A model generated the notes under the pieces. It did not search any database, was not told the origin of the DNA, and saw only the letters and a program-made list of their open reading frames with translations. This document shows, piece after piece, positions 1-11,159 of a stretch of DNA of 64,000 nt (the first letter of the stretch is position 1; each line of letters opens with the position of its first letter). The position numbers and the translations under genes were made by a program. The stretch comes from Tethya wilhelma. Its lineage: Eukaryota > Porifera > Demospongiae > Tethyida > Tethyidae. Where the stretch lies: positions 271,068 to 335,067 of the forward strand of contig CAXIPT010000004.1 in the NCBI GenBank assembly GCA_964030475.1, written 5' to 3'.

Positions 1-62
<62 letters not shown>

Positions 63-539
63 CGTGACGAGTTAACATGTATACAAAAACAATGCACTTT
101 AGAACAGACCAACAGCACAAACTATATATGAAGAGTACATGTTATGTTTCTCAGTTGCTAATGTACAATGCCGGGTGTATGCAGCCATTATGATAAAAGT
201 ATACAAAGTCACATGATGTGTGCAAGTGTTGCTATTCTACAACAACACACTTGTAAATACTACAGCATGCTTATAAATTAGTTGTAAATCAAAATATCTT
301 GATTCTAGTCCACCAGAGGGTGGTAGGAGACCATTATGTTGTCAACAGAGATAGATATAGGGGTGATACTCTAATAATAATAACCGTATTGAAGATTTAC
401 TAAACTAGATATATATGAAAAGCCACCATGTGACATGTGGATGCTGCATTCCTGCAATACCAATTAAATTCTATCTACCTATATTATACGGGTGATACTT
501 TAATAAGCAGATTGAAATAATGTACGAACTAAAACATTT
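1..539. other. (GA)n tract and AT-rich non-coding DNA
   Basis: A GA dinucleotide tract occupies about the first 60 bases. The rest is AT-rich with no open frame that looks coding. It is the 3' flank of the minus-strand gene that ends at 540. Confidence 0.7.
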
Positions 540-894
540 TCAAGAGGGAAAAAACCAGGTCTTACGTAAATAAGCGTTGTCTCCATGTTCAACCTTCATC
601 AGGTTCATCTCATACATCATCACATGGATTGGCTTCACAGACAGCATCCATTTGGAGTGCTCTGTGAAATGGTATGTCACTTCTCCATATGCTTCAATGA
701 TTGCCGGTTCCACTGGGTCCGATTCCGATTCCGGTCCTGTACCAGAATAGGAATAGGGACGAGGTTGTTTTATTGGTTCTGTACGAGCGTATATGGTGAT
801 GGGATGGTGAGTGGAGACCACAGCAAGGCAGGAGTTGGAGGAGGTGAGGTTTAGACAGTTGCCAAGGAGAGTCTCAAGGCACTGAGAGGGAGGG

Positions 895-955
<61 letters not shown>

Positions 956-1324
956 CTAGACTCCAGGAAAGTGTTTCATACCTTGAAGCAGTTTGATGAA
1001 ACCATGGTGATATTGAGAGGTGTGTCAGGTATATGGCTGTATACAGCCACACAGGCTTCATCAATGCCCAGGGCAACCTCACTGCAGTTCCTTAGACACA
1101 AAGAACCTACAGGCAAGCATGTGTGTGCGTGAAATAACACAACCTAAACACAGCAGGTTCAAACAAGCCTCATGGAGAATAAACACAAAAAAATATGGAA
1201 ATTATGCGTTAATTTCAAGCTGGCCAGAGATAACTGTAGTCTCACACGCTACCCAGACACACAGCATACCTTGGAACAGTAGCACCGTCCCTAACAGAGT
1301 GAGGATACAAAGATGATTTGCCAT
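540..1324 (-). CDS. small secreted cysteine-containing protein, unknown family
   Basis: Three exons join in frame: 1324-1270, 1106-982 and 881-540, giving 173 residues. The start was chosen at 1324 because the first 18 codons (MANHLCILTLLGTVLLFQ) make a clear signal peptide. The mature part holds several cysteines (C-L-R-N-C, A-C-V, N-C-F-K-C, N-C, S-C) and an N-glycosylation-type NIT site. The second intron carries a (GT)n(GA)n tract at 899-953. I do not recognise the family; it is probably a secreted or surface-attached protein. The gene is divergent from the TFAM-like gene, with 148 bp between start codons. Confidence 0.65.
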
Positions 1325-1472
1325 ACTTTTTCATGACAGCTGCACGACGGCTTACAAAACAATGACCTGACCTTTTCACCCCGCCCATTTAGTTCAGATG
1401 TGCGCATGCGTAGTAAGACACGTGCAAATGAGCGCGTGTTGAACTTTGACCTTTCATTCAAGCTTGGCGCAC
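1325..1472. promoter_or_regulatory. divergent promoter with NRF1-type palindrome
   Basis: Only 148 bp separate the start codons of the minus-strand secreted-protein gene (1324) and the TFAM-like gene (1473). At 1401-1412 lies TGCGCATGCGTA, a near-perfect match to the NRF1 consensus YGCGCAYGCGCR. In mammals TFAM is an established NRF1 target, so the site fits the downstream gene. Promoter activity is inferred. Confidence 0.55.
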
Positions 1473-4400
1473 ATGGCACCCCTAAAGTTCCTGAAGTGTT
1501 CTTTCACGCCGCTACTCTTCGCGGGGAGGGCTAGTAGCAGATGCCTGAGCGTTACGGCATCGCCTTCTATGAAACGTCCTGTGCTAGGTGTCCCAGAGCC
1601 GCCGAAAAGACCTCCGTGAGTCCAATTAGCTTCAATTAGCACAAGTTTCGATGAATCAAATCAGTATCTATCTATCTATCAATGAGTTATTTTTCGTTGT
1701 GCAGGACTGCTTACGTTTTGTTTGTGAAGGAAAACTACGGTAAAACCGGTGAAGATTCTGCTAGCAAGATCATTTCAGAGATAGCAAAACAGTGGAGAAA
1801 CTCAACAGATGAAGAAAAACAGGTTAGAAGAACTGGTTGATATGCGAATTTACTTTTTACATGTGCACACGCACGCACACATACATGCATACAGGTGTAC
1901 AAGGATCAGTATGAGCGTCTCAAAATAGAGCATGCAGTTGAAATGAAGAAGTTCCTCGATGGAATTGGAGGGAAGAAGGCTCAAAAGGAGTACCAGGAGA
2001 AGCTGAAGGCATATCGATCAGAAAAGTTAAAGTACATGAAGCGCTTTCGTATGAAACGCCTGGGACTAGTTAAGGTGGGTGTGGCTTGATAAGTAGATTA
2101 ACACGAACTCTGGGTTGAACCTAAAGTTCATCTGGTTTGAAAATCCCGCCAAATTATGAGATTCATGCAATAGTCTTGACTGGATAATCACAAAGTTTTT
2201 CGATTTTTTCGGTCAGCATTCTCAAACCAGATGGACTTTATTTAAAGGGAAGGTACCATGAAAAAATTACATTTTATTTTTTGGGCTCAAAACAATCCTT
2301 GTTTGGCCTAGAAGAAGGGTCACTTGTCAAAAAAAATTTTTGTTTAATGCTCTTGCAGAAAACTGCATTTGTTTTCACAGTAATTATCCATTGTTAGAAA
2401 CATTTCCTGTTGTTGTGAAATATGGGCGTGGTCAAACGTGACGTCATTTTAGGCACTTGCAATAGTACAGAACGTGCGTGTTGATAGGCAGCACACTAGT
2501 AAACAAGTATGGCTGAGTCTACAGATGAAGAACTGAGTGATTCTAGCCATGAGTCAAGCCAGTTAAGTCTCTCCTGCTCCTTTTCATCTTTTGAACACGA
2601 TCATGAAGACAGACACTCTGAGAATGACAGTCATGAAGACAGCTCTAGCAGCTGAAGGTGTACCAGGCACAGTGGAGCCTTATCTGTATGAGCCTGAAGA
2701 ACCTTCCCACACTTCAGATAGTGAAGCTATATAGTATTAGTGATGATGACAGTTCAGGTGATGAAGACAGGATAGGAAATACTGACTGGTAAGATTGTAT
2801 AACCAAAGCAGAGTCTACTATGTGTGTGGCCATATATTCTCTCTCTCTTATGTCAGGTGTCAATGTGGTGGCTGTGTGGCGATGGCTACTACTAGGGAAT
2901 CAGTGTGCTGTTGTGAGATTGACAGGATAGTAGATAAAAAGGGAGAAAATGAAAGTGATATTCAGTGCATTGTCAACCATGATGAATTTGATCCAGTGTG
3001 TCTCAATTTGTGGGTGATACAAACTGCATACTTTGCTTATAGACACAGATATGGAGAAGCGGATGAGAAAGAACCTCACCAGTAAGTCTTTGGTGCATGA
3101 AGTAAACTCCATAGCTTACATATTTTTTTTTCTGTTCCAGACGCTACCATACCGCCAACTAGTTAGTTGGTGCTGGGGTTGGTTAGGAAGAAACGTACGA
3201 GTAGTGTTACCAAGCTGTGATGTTTTGCACTGAATAATGTAATGATATGATGATATTTGTATTGAGTTACATTGGTAATGAAAATCGACTTCTGTGCTCT
3301 TTAACAGCCTAATCTTTGGATGGCCTTTCATATGATGCACAGAGGGTTGGAGGTAGTGTGGGCTTTATACTGGTCTTGGTGTGTGACTATTGCTACAAAG
3401 CTCCATTGTAGCTGTCATTAGTTTTGTCACATACTCTAACAGGAATAAGCCCTGAGACAAGTGTCGGTGCTTTGAAGGATGGCCATGGGCGATCAGCTAG
3501 GGTAGTCGATTGTAGTAGTTCACAACATCCTGGGTACTTATGAACTGGGTTTGGGTTGCTAGAAAAAGAAATAAGCTACAATAAGGTACGTGTATAAGTC
3601 ATCATTACGTCACTAACATTTCGGCTTTTGTTTTGGTTTCACTTGTATCTTTGCATTGTGGCACACTTTAGATGGAGTTGATTCCACCATCACAATGGTA
3701 GTAGAAGTAAGATGATCAGTAGTTTGATCAACTATCTCAGTTGTGTCTGTGCCAACAGTTTGACATTCCTCTGCTGTAAGTTGTAAACTGGAGTGTGTAT
3801 CGATATCTGAGGCTTCTTGCAAAGCATCGAGAAACAACTATAAAAGATATAGTTTGAACATAATGAACAGCTGAATATCTAACCAGCTTATGTGCAGTAC
3901 CTGTCTCCGTTCACGCTTTTCTACTGCACTTCTCTTGTGTTCTCTTTCCACTCCAATCTCACTGATGATCTTTTCGAGCTCTCTTGCGACTAGGTCCTAG
4001 TGCACTTGGATTTCCTTGGCTAGATGACTGCCTAGAAATACAGTTGGAATGGCTCTAGGTTTCAGCTTCTTCCTCTTCTTAATCCCAAACTGAGCAGCAA
4101 GAGTAGACTCAGCCTCAAAACAATCATCTGTGAAATGCTCACTACATAAAAAAGAGTGCTCTGTTGCTTTCCAGTGAGCTCTGGTGCGTAGAACCTGTTT
4201 CTCCCACTCATATCTTAGCTGAGGGTCTTTGGGAAGCTTGTACAGAGTTGTACTGCTGCTAGAGCTGTTGGAACAACCAGCTGCAACACACTTGTATACC
4301 ATTTTGTTCAGAAATACACTGTTTACTACACTGTGCACGCATGCCACAAAATATTGCAATGCCTACTATTACGTCACGTTTGGCCACACCCACATTTGAC

Positions 4401-5116
4401 CACAACAGGAAGTAGATTTTCAAGATTAAAAATGTGCTCATAATCAGTGCCATTTACAGCTAAACCAGCCATCCAATAATTTTTTAAAAAATCATGGGGA
4501 TTCTGGACACCACAAAGACCATTTTGAGCTAAAAAAATAAAATATGTTTTTTTCATGGTACTTTCCCTTTAAGTACAATGTCCTCCAGAGAAAGCAGCCA
4601 GCCAAAACATTAGGTGTAGTAATAGAGTGTATTAAGATAATGCAGGGAACATGTGTACTGTATGTAGCTAAGTGCACTTGTATGATGTGGCCAATACCAG
4701 TGAGTGGCACTGAACTATAAACTTGTGGTTGTGTAGGTGTGTGTTAACATTGGTTGATGCATCTCTCTCTCTNTTGTTTTATCTGGCTTGCTGCTTCTAT
4801 TTCCAGCAGAAGGCTCTTTAGCTTGCACTAAACTTGGCCTCCAGTGTCAGCCAGTACAAAATTCCATTCGCTTGCCCACCAATGGGCGTGGTCTGTGTCA
4901 TAACGTGTCAAAAAACGTCACTTCCACTTGTTTCGCGCTACTTTCCCGTGCGTGTGGAAAAGGTCTATAGTAATAGAGTGCATTAAGATGATGAGGGAAC
5001 ATGTGTACTGTATGTAGCTAAGTGCACTTGTATGATGTGGCCAATAACATTGTCAATTTGTAGTGGCACTGAACTATAAACTTGTGGTTGTGTAGGTGTG
5101 TGTTAACATTGGTTGA

Positions 5117-5162
<46 letters not shown>

Positions 5163-6634
5163 CACACACATACACACAGCCCAGGGCATTGTCTGCTAGG
5201 AACGTGTATGCCAGTGAGTTCCTCAAGGGCTCTCCCTATGACAAAGATGACAGAGCAGCATTATTTACAAAAGTGAATGAAAATTGGGCAGCAATGGCCG
5301 AAGATGAACAAAAGGTATAGCAATATAATGTCTGCATTGTTTCCAGTTTCAGTAGAACCTCCAAATGGTGGACCCTCTGAGATAGGGATGCTGTACTATA
5401 AACCTCTCAACAATGGACAATTCTTGGTTCCCAAAAATTCCAATTCCAATTCCCTATTGTAGCAATACAAACAGAACCACTGAGAAGAGGACAGCCTCTC
5501 TACAAAGGACAAACAAGCTGAATTTATATTGTCCTTTGTTTGGAGGTTTCACTGTAGTCAGTTTTTTTTTGCCTTCATAGGAAACTCTATTTATGTTGTG
5601 ATCTTGGTATAATTTTATCATCGTCAGCTATATACCTGTAGCAGTTCCTCTGAACTTGGTCTCACTCAATGAGATTCAATGTATTCAAAAGCTGCTGATA
5701 TTAACCTCTGACCCCTGGTTTGTAGGGAGAGATGTCATGGCAACATGTAGTTGGCATTTAATCCATCCTTGGCCCGGGGACATTGTGAAAGTGAAGGTCT
5801 TGTTTGGCCATGAGAGTCTTTTCTATCTCAGTCTAGGAAGGTCGTATGAAGCTGGGATTGGTACCATTGCAATCAGCTCAAAGAGATCTTTCAAATGATA
5901 TCAATTTTGATATATGTTTGATTTTGACCCAAAATCACTAAAAAAAAAGCGTGGACTATAGTCAGGGGATTTTATCAAAATATTAGCCATTTTGGCTTCC
6001 GACACCAAACAGGCCTAACAAAATAGCTATTTGTTTTAAAGCTCTCTTCAAGCTGATCACAATGGTGCAAGTCCCAACCTCTTACAACCTTCCTAGACTG
6101 AGATACAGTGACTCCATTAGTCCTTTGTTTGTCTTGATTTATTGTTGTTCTATTTAACAGAAATATGCAGAGAAGGCTGAAAAATTGAATACAACACGCT
6201 TAGTTGAATATGAAGTTCGTGTGAAAGAAGCTCAAAAGAAAGGTATTATCCCGAAGGAGAAGGCTGCCAAGGCGACTAAAAAGAAGGCCACCAAGGAGAC
6301 TAAAAAGAAGACAACGAAGAAAAAAACAGCCAAGACAAAATCAGCGCCAAAGAAAGCTAAGACCAAGAAGACAGCAGCTACTGCAACGAAAAAGAAAACT
6401 ACTACAAAACCAAAAACGACCAAATCGAAATCGAAATCCAGTGCTTCGAAAACCGATTCTACAAAATCACAATCCCAAGACAGACAGTTTTCATCGGCTG
6501 CACTCACTGAGGACGATGACGATGATGATGATGTAATGGCTTTTAGTGACGAGAATCAGGATGAGACTGAGCTCGATTCTGGAGAATGGGATCCGGACCT
6601 GCCAGAGCCAGAAGAAGAGGAGGACAAAAATTGA
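1473..6634 (+). CDS. TFAM-like: TFAM-like mitochondrial protein with two HMG boxes and long basic/acidic tail
   Basis: Five exons join in frame: 1473-1615, 1705-1822, 1895-2074, 5180-5314 and 6161-6634, giving 349 residues. The first ~35 residues are rich in R, S and L without acidic residues, as in a mitochondrial presequence. HMG box A follows (PTAYVLFVKENYG, then QWRNSTDEEKQ), then a basic linker, then box B (SARNVYASEFLKG, ENWAAMAEDEQKKY). This order matches mitochondrial transcription factor A, which binds and packages mtDNA. Unusual is the tail of over 100 residues: many KKK/TKK repeats, then a D-run and an E-rich end, far longer than the ~25-residue tail of vertebrate TFAM. Intron 3 (2075-5179) contains a DNA transposon. 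Fragments of the last exon and 3' flank recur at 7755-8974. Confidence 0.82.
2121..2239. repeat. short foldback repeat beside the transposon
   Basis: AAAGTTCATCTGGTTTGA near 2121 and its reverse complement near 2217-2237 (TCAAACCAGATGGACTTT) bracket about 120 bp immediately left of the larger element. It looks like a small MITE or stem-loop. Confidence 0.5.
2508..3233 (+). pseudogene. decayed gene with P2X7 C-terminal (ballast)-like zinc domain
   Basis: The gene opens at 2508 with an S/E/D-rich stretch, then needs frame changes near 2655 and 2735 to continue through YLYEPEEPS and SDDDSSGDED. An exon near 2857-3084 carries the hallmark CQCGGC, then ESVCCCEI, CIVNHDEFDPVCLN and the TAYFAYRHRYG region. 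A last exon from about 3141 has PYRQLVSWCWGWLGR and VRVVLPSC. This order of cysteines and WCWGWLG is the signature of the P2X7 intracellular C-terminal domain, which occurs without the ion channel in many invertebrate proteins. The frameshifts indicate decay. The gene lies inside the TTAA element. Confidence 0.65.
3613..4302 (-). pseudogene. THAP-domain protein of the transposon, interrupted
   Basis: From the start at 4302 the protein begins MVYKCVAAGCSNSS, then has W-E-K-Q, a WKATEHSFLCSEHF stretch and a FGIKKRKKLK tail. The spacing C-x4-C, C-x2-H matches the C2CH zinc finger of the THAP DNA-binding domain. After GSHLAKEIQVH there is an in-frame TAG, beyond which the same frame continues with ELEKIISEIGVE and a charged helix, then an intron and the end at 3613. 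The nonsense codon suggests an inactive copy, or a splice I have not resolved. Confidence 0.65.
4588..5158. repeat. tandem near-copy pair next to a 1-base gap, plus (TC)n
   Basis: About 150 bases beginning TAGTAATAGAGTG at 4616 recur at 4970 with small differences. A single N lies at 4773, in the CT tract at the end of the first copy. The second copy ends in a complete (TC)n tract at 5121-5158. This looks like two alleles placed in series. All of it is intronic to the TFAM-like gene. Confidence 0.6.
5824..6105. repeat. foldback MITE, GGAAGGTCGTATGAAGC family (copy 1)
   Basis: The element starts with TATCTCAGTCTAGGAAGGTC and ends with its approximate reverse complement. The two arms run through TCAGCTCAAAGAGATCTTTC and its mirror. 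It belongs to a family with relatives at 16918, 31238, 37634, 42655, 48190 and 55131. It lies in intron 4 of the TFAM-like gene. Confidence 0.75.
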
Positions 6635-6732
6635 ACCAATCCAATCCCAGGTAAGGATAAACCTTGACAGTTGAACCTAGCCTCGTTCCCATGCTTGACC
6701 CTCACGTATATCTTCTTTATTTTTGACAAAAA

Positions 6733-6940
6733 TACCGTATAGTGGGAAAGTTTCGTTGGGTTTAACTTTCGCGGTTTTCGCAGATCACGATCCATCCATG
6801 AAAGTTTTATCTGTGAAATTTTCCGTAATGTATATATGTATGGGTTTGCACAGCTCATACGCGAAAGTTAAACCACAAAAATGCTTGACTAGAGACATCT
6901 GCGAAAGTTTGAAACCATAAAATTTTCCCACTATACGGTA
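6733..6940. repeat. MITE with TACCGTATAG inverted ends (copy 1)
   Basis: TACCGTATAGTGGGAAAGTT at the left end is mirrored by a CCCACTATACGGTA right end. The interior contains further mirrored motifs such as GGTTTAACTTTCGCG and CGCGAAAGTTAAACC. The copy at 7951-8159 is its counterpart in the duplicated block. Confidence 0.75.
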
Positions 6941-7950
6941 TAGCGGAGGGAGAAGCCTGGGAATGAGGCTAGGTTGAACCATGACTTTTTTGTTGTTTGT
7001 TTTTTTTGCAAGCTTTGACCTTTGGTAAGGTCAGATTCCAGAGTACGATAATTATGAGAGTGTAATTTTGCACCCTAATTACATTCCGATCATGTGACCA
7101 CTAGTTTGCTATTGGATTAGATCACATGCTCCTTTGTGCTGAGTCAGCATTGTCAACCTATGACATTGTGTCATATACCTTCTCTTTGCTTGATTCTCGC
7201 TTGTCATTTAGTGCCTGCCATTTTTTGGTTTTTTACATACATACATACAATGTCCCATAGGTTGAATATCTTTGCAGTAAAATTAATTTCAAGTTCCCCA
7301 CCATAATTGTGATGTGACCCCCAAAGGTCAAAAGGTCATACAATATTGTAAAGTTTCTCGTTGAGTTGTGAAAATTGAAATTATAAACAGTTGTAGTAGA
7401 TCACATGAGCACAGAATATCTCTTACATAATCTTGGAATAAATTTGAGTCTTTTGTTTTGTGTTAATTAACTATCATTGATCAATATCAATAATTTAATT
7501 GATGGTTATGACAGTTGTAAGGTGCATAATTCAATTTCAAAATAATTGAACGTACAGGCACATTAAGAGGATCTGTACTTCAAAGCCTGAATCAAAGGGT
7601 TGGTTGCCATGGTGATATAAACATAATTATATGTATAAAATCATGCAAAGCAAGACGACCAGAATGTGGTATAACTATAGTGTAAGAGATACAACAGACT
7701 ACAGTAGAGTTCAAAGGTCACATGTACAAGTGACGTTATTTCCTTCGAGAGGTNGGCCTTTAGTGATGAGAATCGGGATGAGACTGAGCTCGATTCTGGA
7801 GAATGGGATCCGGACCGGCCAGAGCCAGAAGAGGAGGAGGACAAGAATTGAACCAATCCAATCCCAGGTGAGGATAAACCTTGACAGTTGAACCTAGTCT
7901 CGTTCCCAGGCTCCACCCATTGCGTATATCTTCCTTATTTTCGACAAAAA

Positions 7951-8159
7951 TACCGTATAGCGGGAAAGTTTCGTTGGGTTTAACTTTCGCGGTTTTTCGC
8001 GGATCATGATCCATCCATGAAAGTTTTATCTGCGAACTTTTCCGTAATATGTATATGTATGGGCTTGCACAGCTCATACGCGAAAGTTAAACCACAAAAA
8101 TGCTTGACTAAGGACATCTGCAAAAGTTTGAAACCACAAAATTTTTCCACTATACGGTA
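7951..8159. repeat. MITE with TACCGTATAG inverted ends (copy in second block)
   Basis: Same element as the one at 6733-6940, carried along with the 1.2-kb duplicated block. Confidence 0.7.
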
Positions 8160-8974
8160 TAGCGGAGGGAGAAGCCTAGGAATGAGGCTAGGTTGAACCA
8201 TGACTTTTTTTATTGTTGTTGTTGGTTTTTTTTTTTGCAAACTTTGACCTTTGGTAAGGTCAGATTCCAGAGTACGATAATTATGCGAGTGTAATTTTGC
8301 ACCCTAATTACATTCCGATCATGTGACCACTGTAGTTTGCTATAGGGTTATATCACATGCTCCTTTGTGCTGAGTCAGCATTGTCAACCTACGTGTCATA
8401 TACCTTCTCTTTGCTTGATTCTCACTTGTCATTTAGTGCCTGCCATTTTTTGGTTTTTTACATACATACATACAATGTCCCATAGGTTGAATATCTTTGC
8501 AGTAAAATTAATTTCAAGTTCCCCACCATAATTGTGATGTGACCCCCAAAGGTCAAAAGGTCATACAATATTGTAAAGTTTCTCGTTGAGTTGTGAAAAT
8601 TGAAATTCTAAACAGTTGTAGTAGATCACATGAGCACAGAATATCTCTTACATAATCTTGGAATAAATTTGAGTCTTTTGTTTTGTGTTAATTGACTATC
8701 ATTGATCAATATCAATAATTTAATTGATCGTTATGACAGTTGTAAGGTGCATAATTCAATTTCAAAAATTACATACAATAATTGAACGTACAGGCACATT
8801 AAGATAATAATGGATAGGTACTTCAAAGGGTTGGTTGCCATGGTGATATAATACATAATTATATGTATAAAATCATGCAAAGCAAAACGATTAGAATATG
8901 GTTTAGCTTTAGTGTAAGAGATACAACAGAGTTCAAAGGTCACATGTACAAGTGACGTTATTTCCTTCGAGAGG

Positions 8975-9091
8975 TGTGTGTCTTATAATTGGTCGAATAA
9001 TCGGCCGAACAGACGAGACGAGACTTCTCAGGGTCCACTTCTACGGATTCTTCTAGTCCGTGATGGATTGGCTCCTCCTTTTCTGTACCCT

Positions 9092-9131
<40 letters not shown>

Positions 9132-9569
9132 ATGTTAATTTCGAGTCAATTTCTGATACAGAATAATTATTTACAATCAGAACTATTTAAGCCAGTTATT
9201 CATACAATTTACTTAACATTATTGTTTTATACCTTCAATTTCTTTATGTCTTTCTGCCATCTTTAATGAACAATAATATTATTTGCAATTCAGTTGATAT
9301 ACTTCTCCTACAGCCTTAAATTTGATATCACTGCTTCACTGCTACTCTCTGGGCTCAATGTATATTAGGCTCTCAAAACTCAAAGAAATCTAGTCACGAT
9401 TACTTCATCAAGCTGTTTTTCATGCATGATTTGCTTCTATTGAGGTCGGTCTGTTTCACTGACAGAGGTACATAATGGCTGTAACATGCTCCGATTACAA
9501 TAGCAGGTTGTCCTCTTGTGCTATATAAGGCAGCTGGCGATGTTGAAGGCACTTAGCTACACTCATTCA

Positions 9570-9608
<39 letters not shown>

Positions 9609-9930
9609 GCTGCATGATGCTTAATTAAGTGCGGGGCACTCAATGCAGTTTGTTTGCATTGACCTCGTGACCCCTAGCTATTGTCACCTCCATCCAGCCA
9701 GTAACAATTAGCCTATAAAAACTTTGCATGGTTGCTAGGCAATGGCAAACAAACATACAATACAGCAGCTGCAGGCAGCATGTTGTATGTAAAGCAAAAT
9801 TGGCAAATTTATATATGTAATTATGATTATTCAATGACCATTAATTGAGCGATATTTTTATTGTGAGTTTAATAAAGGTCTATGAACCAGTTTATTGTTT
9901 CTCGGTATAATCTGCTTCTTGTGGGAAACC
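8975..9930. other. non-coding spacer with (TG)n, (CA)n and a conserved unit
   Basis: It contains (TG)n at 9092-9130 and (CA)n at 9571-9604. Between them, 9432-9570 is almost identical to 10963-11100 and includes GCTATATAAGGCAGCTGG, a TATA-like motif on the plus strand. No supported gene. Confidence 0.55.
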
Positions 9931-10278
9931 TTATACACATAGCCCAAATCCAGGAACACAGGCGTCAAAAGGACAGCAGTTTTCTCCTGGACTGCATTTC
10001 AAAAAATCACCGGACGTAGAACAAAATTTGTCGATGTTCTCGAAACTGCAAGAGAAGCCAGGTGAACCAGGTTCAGGACAACTCTGAGAAGTATGAGCTA
10101 CATGTAGTAACAATGACCAAGAGAAGCATATGATGTGAGGAAAAGAATCATTGTATAACAGCTGTTACTATGAGAATAATAATTTGTTATTATATGATAA
10201 AATGATACCTGCACGACTCTGTACAGCTGCCAGTCCAGCTGCCAGTAGTGTGGCCAATAGAAGCACTGTCAACTTCAT
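9931..10278 (-). CDS. small secreted 8-cysteine peptide, WAP-like
   Basis: Two exons (10278-10209 and 10097-9931) join in frame to 78 residues. The first 20 or so residues (MKLTVLLLATLLAAGLAAVQ) are a signal peptide ending before S-R-A. The mature peptide has eight cysteines in the order C..C..C..C..CC..C..C, with SCPEPGSPG at the start and GENCCPFDAC near the end. That order, with CC as the fifth and sixth cysteines, resembles the WAP four-disulfide core of protease inhibitors and antimicrobial peptides, but the spacings differ somewhat. A TATA box lies upstream at 10416-10423. A damaged tandem paralogue lies at 11381-11732. Confidence 0.68.
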
Positions 10279-10415
10279 ATTGCAGTAAAATAGAATCAGG
10301 TCCCCTTTAGCTAGCTTGACTGTATGTCTTACGTTGAGTTCTTGATCAGTTGATGATTTGAAATCAATCACGGACCGATATATGGAGTACTGACAGCTAT
10401 AGGTTGTATATCACT

Positions 10416-10423
10416 CTTTTATA
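10416..10423 (-). promoter_or_regulatory. TATA box of the WAP-like gene
   Basis: TATAAAAG on the minus strand, 138 bp upstream of the start codon at 10278. The paralogue has TATAAAAATA in the equivalent position. Confidence 0.5.
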
Positions 10424-10734
10424 CACTAGTTTTTGCCTGTGACACAGGGCACCAACAATATAGTTGGACACTGCAATAATTACGTCATAATTATATCCAC
10501 ATGACAATTAGAGAATGTTCTTGCAGTCACCTCAATTTGTCGTTTGTTTGTTGCAAATTGAAGGAGGAACTGTAGAAAATGTTCCTAGTACTTGGCTCCA
10601 TTGTCTTAACTTCCCTGCAAACAACTACATGTAAAATAACAATATGAAGTGCTTCGCAACATAATCAGTATGTACCCTATTGTCTTGTGACATTGATTAT
10701 TTGTGCATGCTATAGGCAACTAGCCTCATACCCA

Positions 10735-10780
10735 GGCCCCTCCCTCCTGGAAAAATAAGGAGGGAGAGGGCCTGGGCTTA
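10735..10780. repeat. perfect-looking hairpin
   Basis: CCCAGGCCCCTCCCTCCT and AGGAGGGAGAGGGCCTGGG pair across a ~9-base loop. It lies in the spacer between the two WAP-like units; no terminator function is implied in an animal genome. Confidence 0.6.
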
Positions 10781-11114
10781 TGCACCATAGGCGCCTTTAT
10801 TGCTATAGAACCTCAGTTTTGGCACATGATTACTTTGGATTATTTTCACAACGTATATTTTTAGTTGGCTTATATGAGTCAGTGAGTTACACAATGTCAT
10901 GTACATCAATCCACTATATAATACCCTATAGTAGTCCCAGGCTTGCAATTGGTAGATTTGCTTCTATTGAGGTCGGTCTGTTTCACTGACAGAGGTACAT
11001 GATGGCTGTAACATGCTCCGATTACAATAGCAGGTTGTCCTCTTGTGCTATATAAGGCAGCTGGCGATGTTGAAGGCACTTAGCTACACTCATTCACTAC
11101 ACACACACACACAC

Positions 11115-11159
<45 letters not shown>

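Larger units (their letters stand above)
2242..4572. mobile_element. Kolobok-like DNA transposon, TTAA-flanked, non-autonomous
   Basis: The ends are inverted copies: TTAAAGGGAAGGTACCATGA at 2242 and, reversed, TTAAAGGGAAAGTACCATGA ending at 4572. Similarity continues inward for more than 200 bases with interruptions, including a shared TTCCTGTTGT and CAAACGTGACGT. TTAA borders both ends. TTAA target sites plus an internal THAP gene are features of the Kolobok superfamily. Two convergent internal genes are present (P2X7-C-like on plus, THAP on minus), but no large transposase is seen, so the copy is probably non-autonomous. It sits in intron 3 of the TFAM-like gene. Confidence 0.7.
6538..8974. 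repeat. two near-identical 1.2-kb blocks joined at an N
   Basis: Block 1 (6538-7753) holds the last ~95 coding bases of the TFAM-like gene and its 3' flank. Block 2 (7755-8974) repeats it with scattered substitutions and small indels. The junction is a single N at 7754, and block 1 stops where unique sequence continues after block 2. The second copy of the coding end (7759-7851) has no upstream exons, so it is not a separate gene. Uncollapsed haplotypes are the simplest explanation. Confidence 0.75.

Noticed and set aside
6232..6507. Minus-strand open frame of 91 codons rich in F and V
   Set aside because: It is the complement of the lysine-rich tail of the TFAM-like gene.
7759..7851. Second copy of the TFAM-like last coding segment
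   Set aside because: No upstream exons and it starts at an N; treated as part of a duplicated block.
10735..10780. GC-rich hairpin as a bacterial-type terminator
   Set aside because: The context is eukaryotic, with spliced genes and no T-run; listed only as a repeat.
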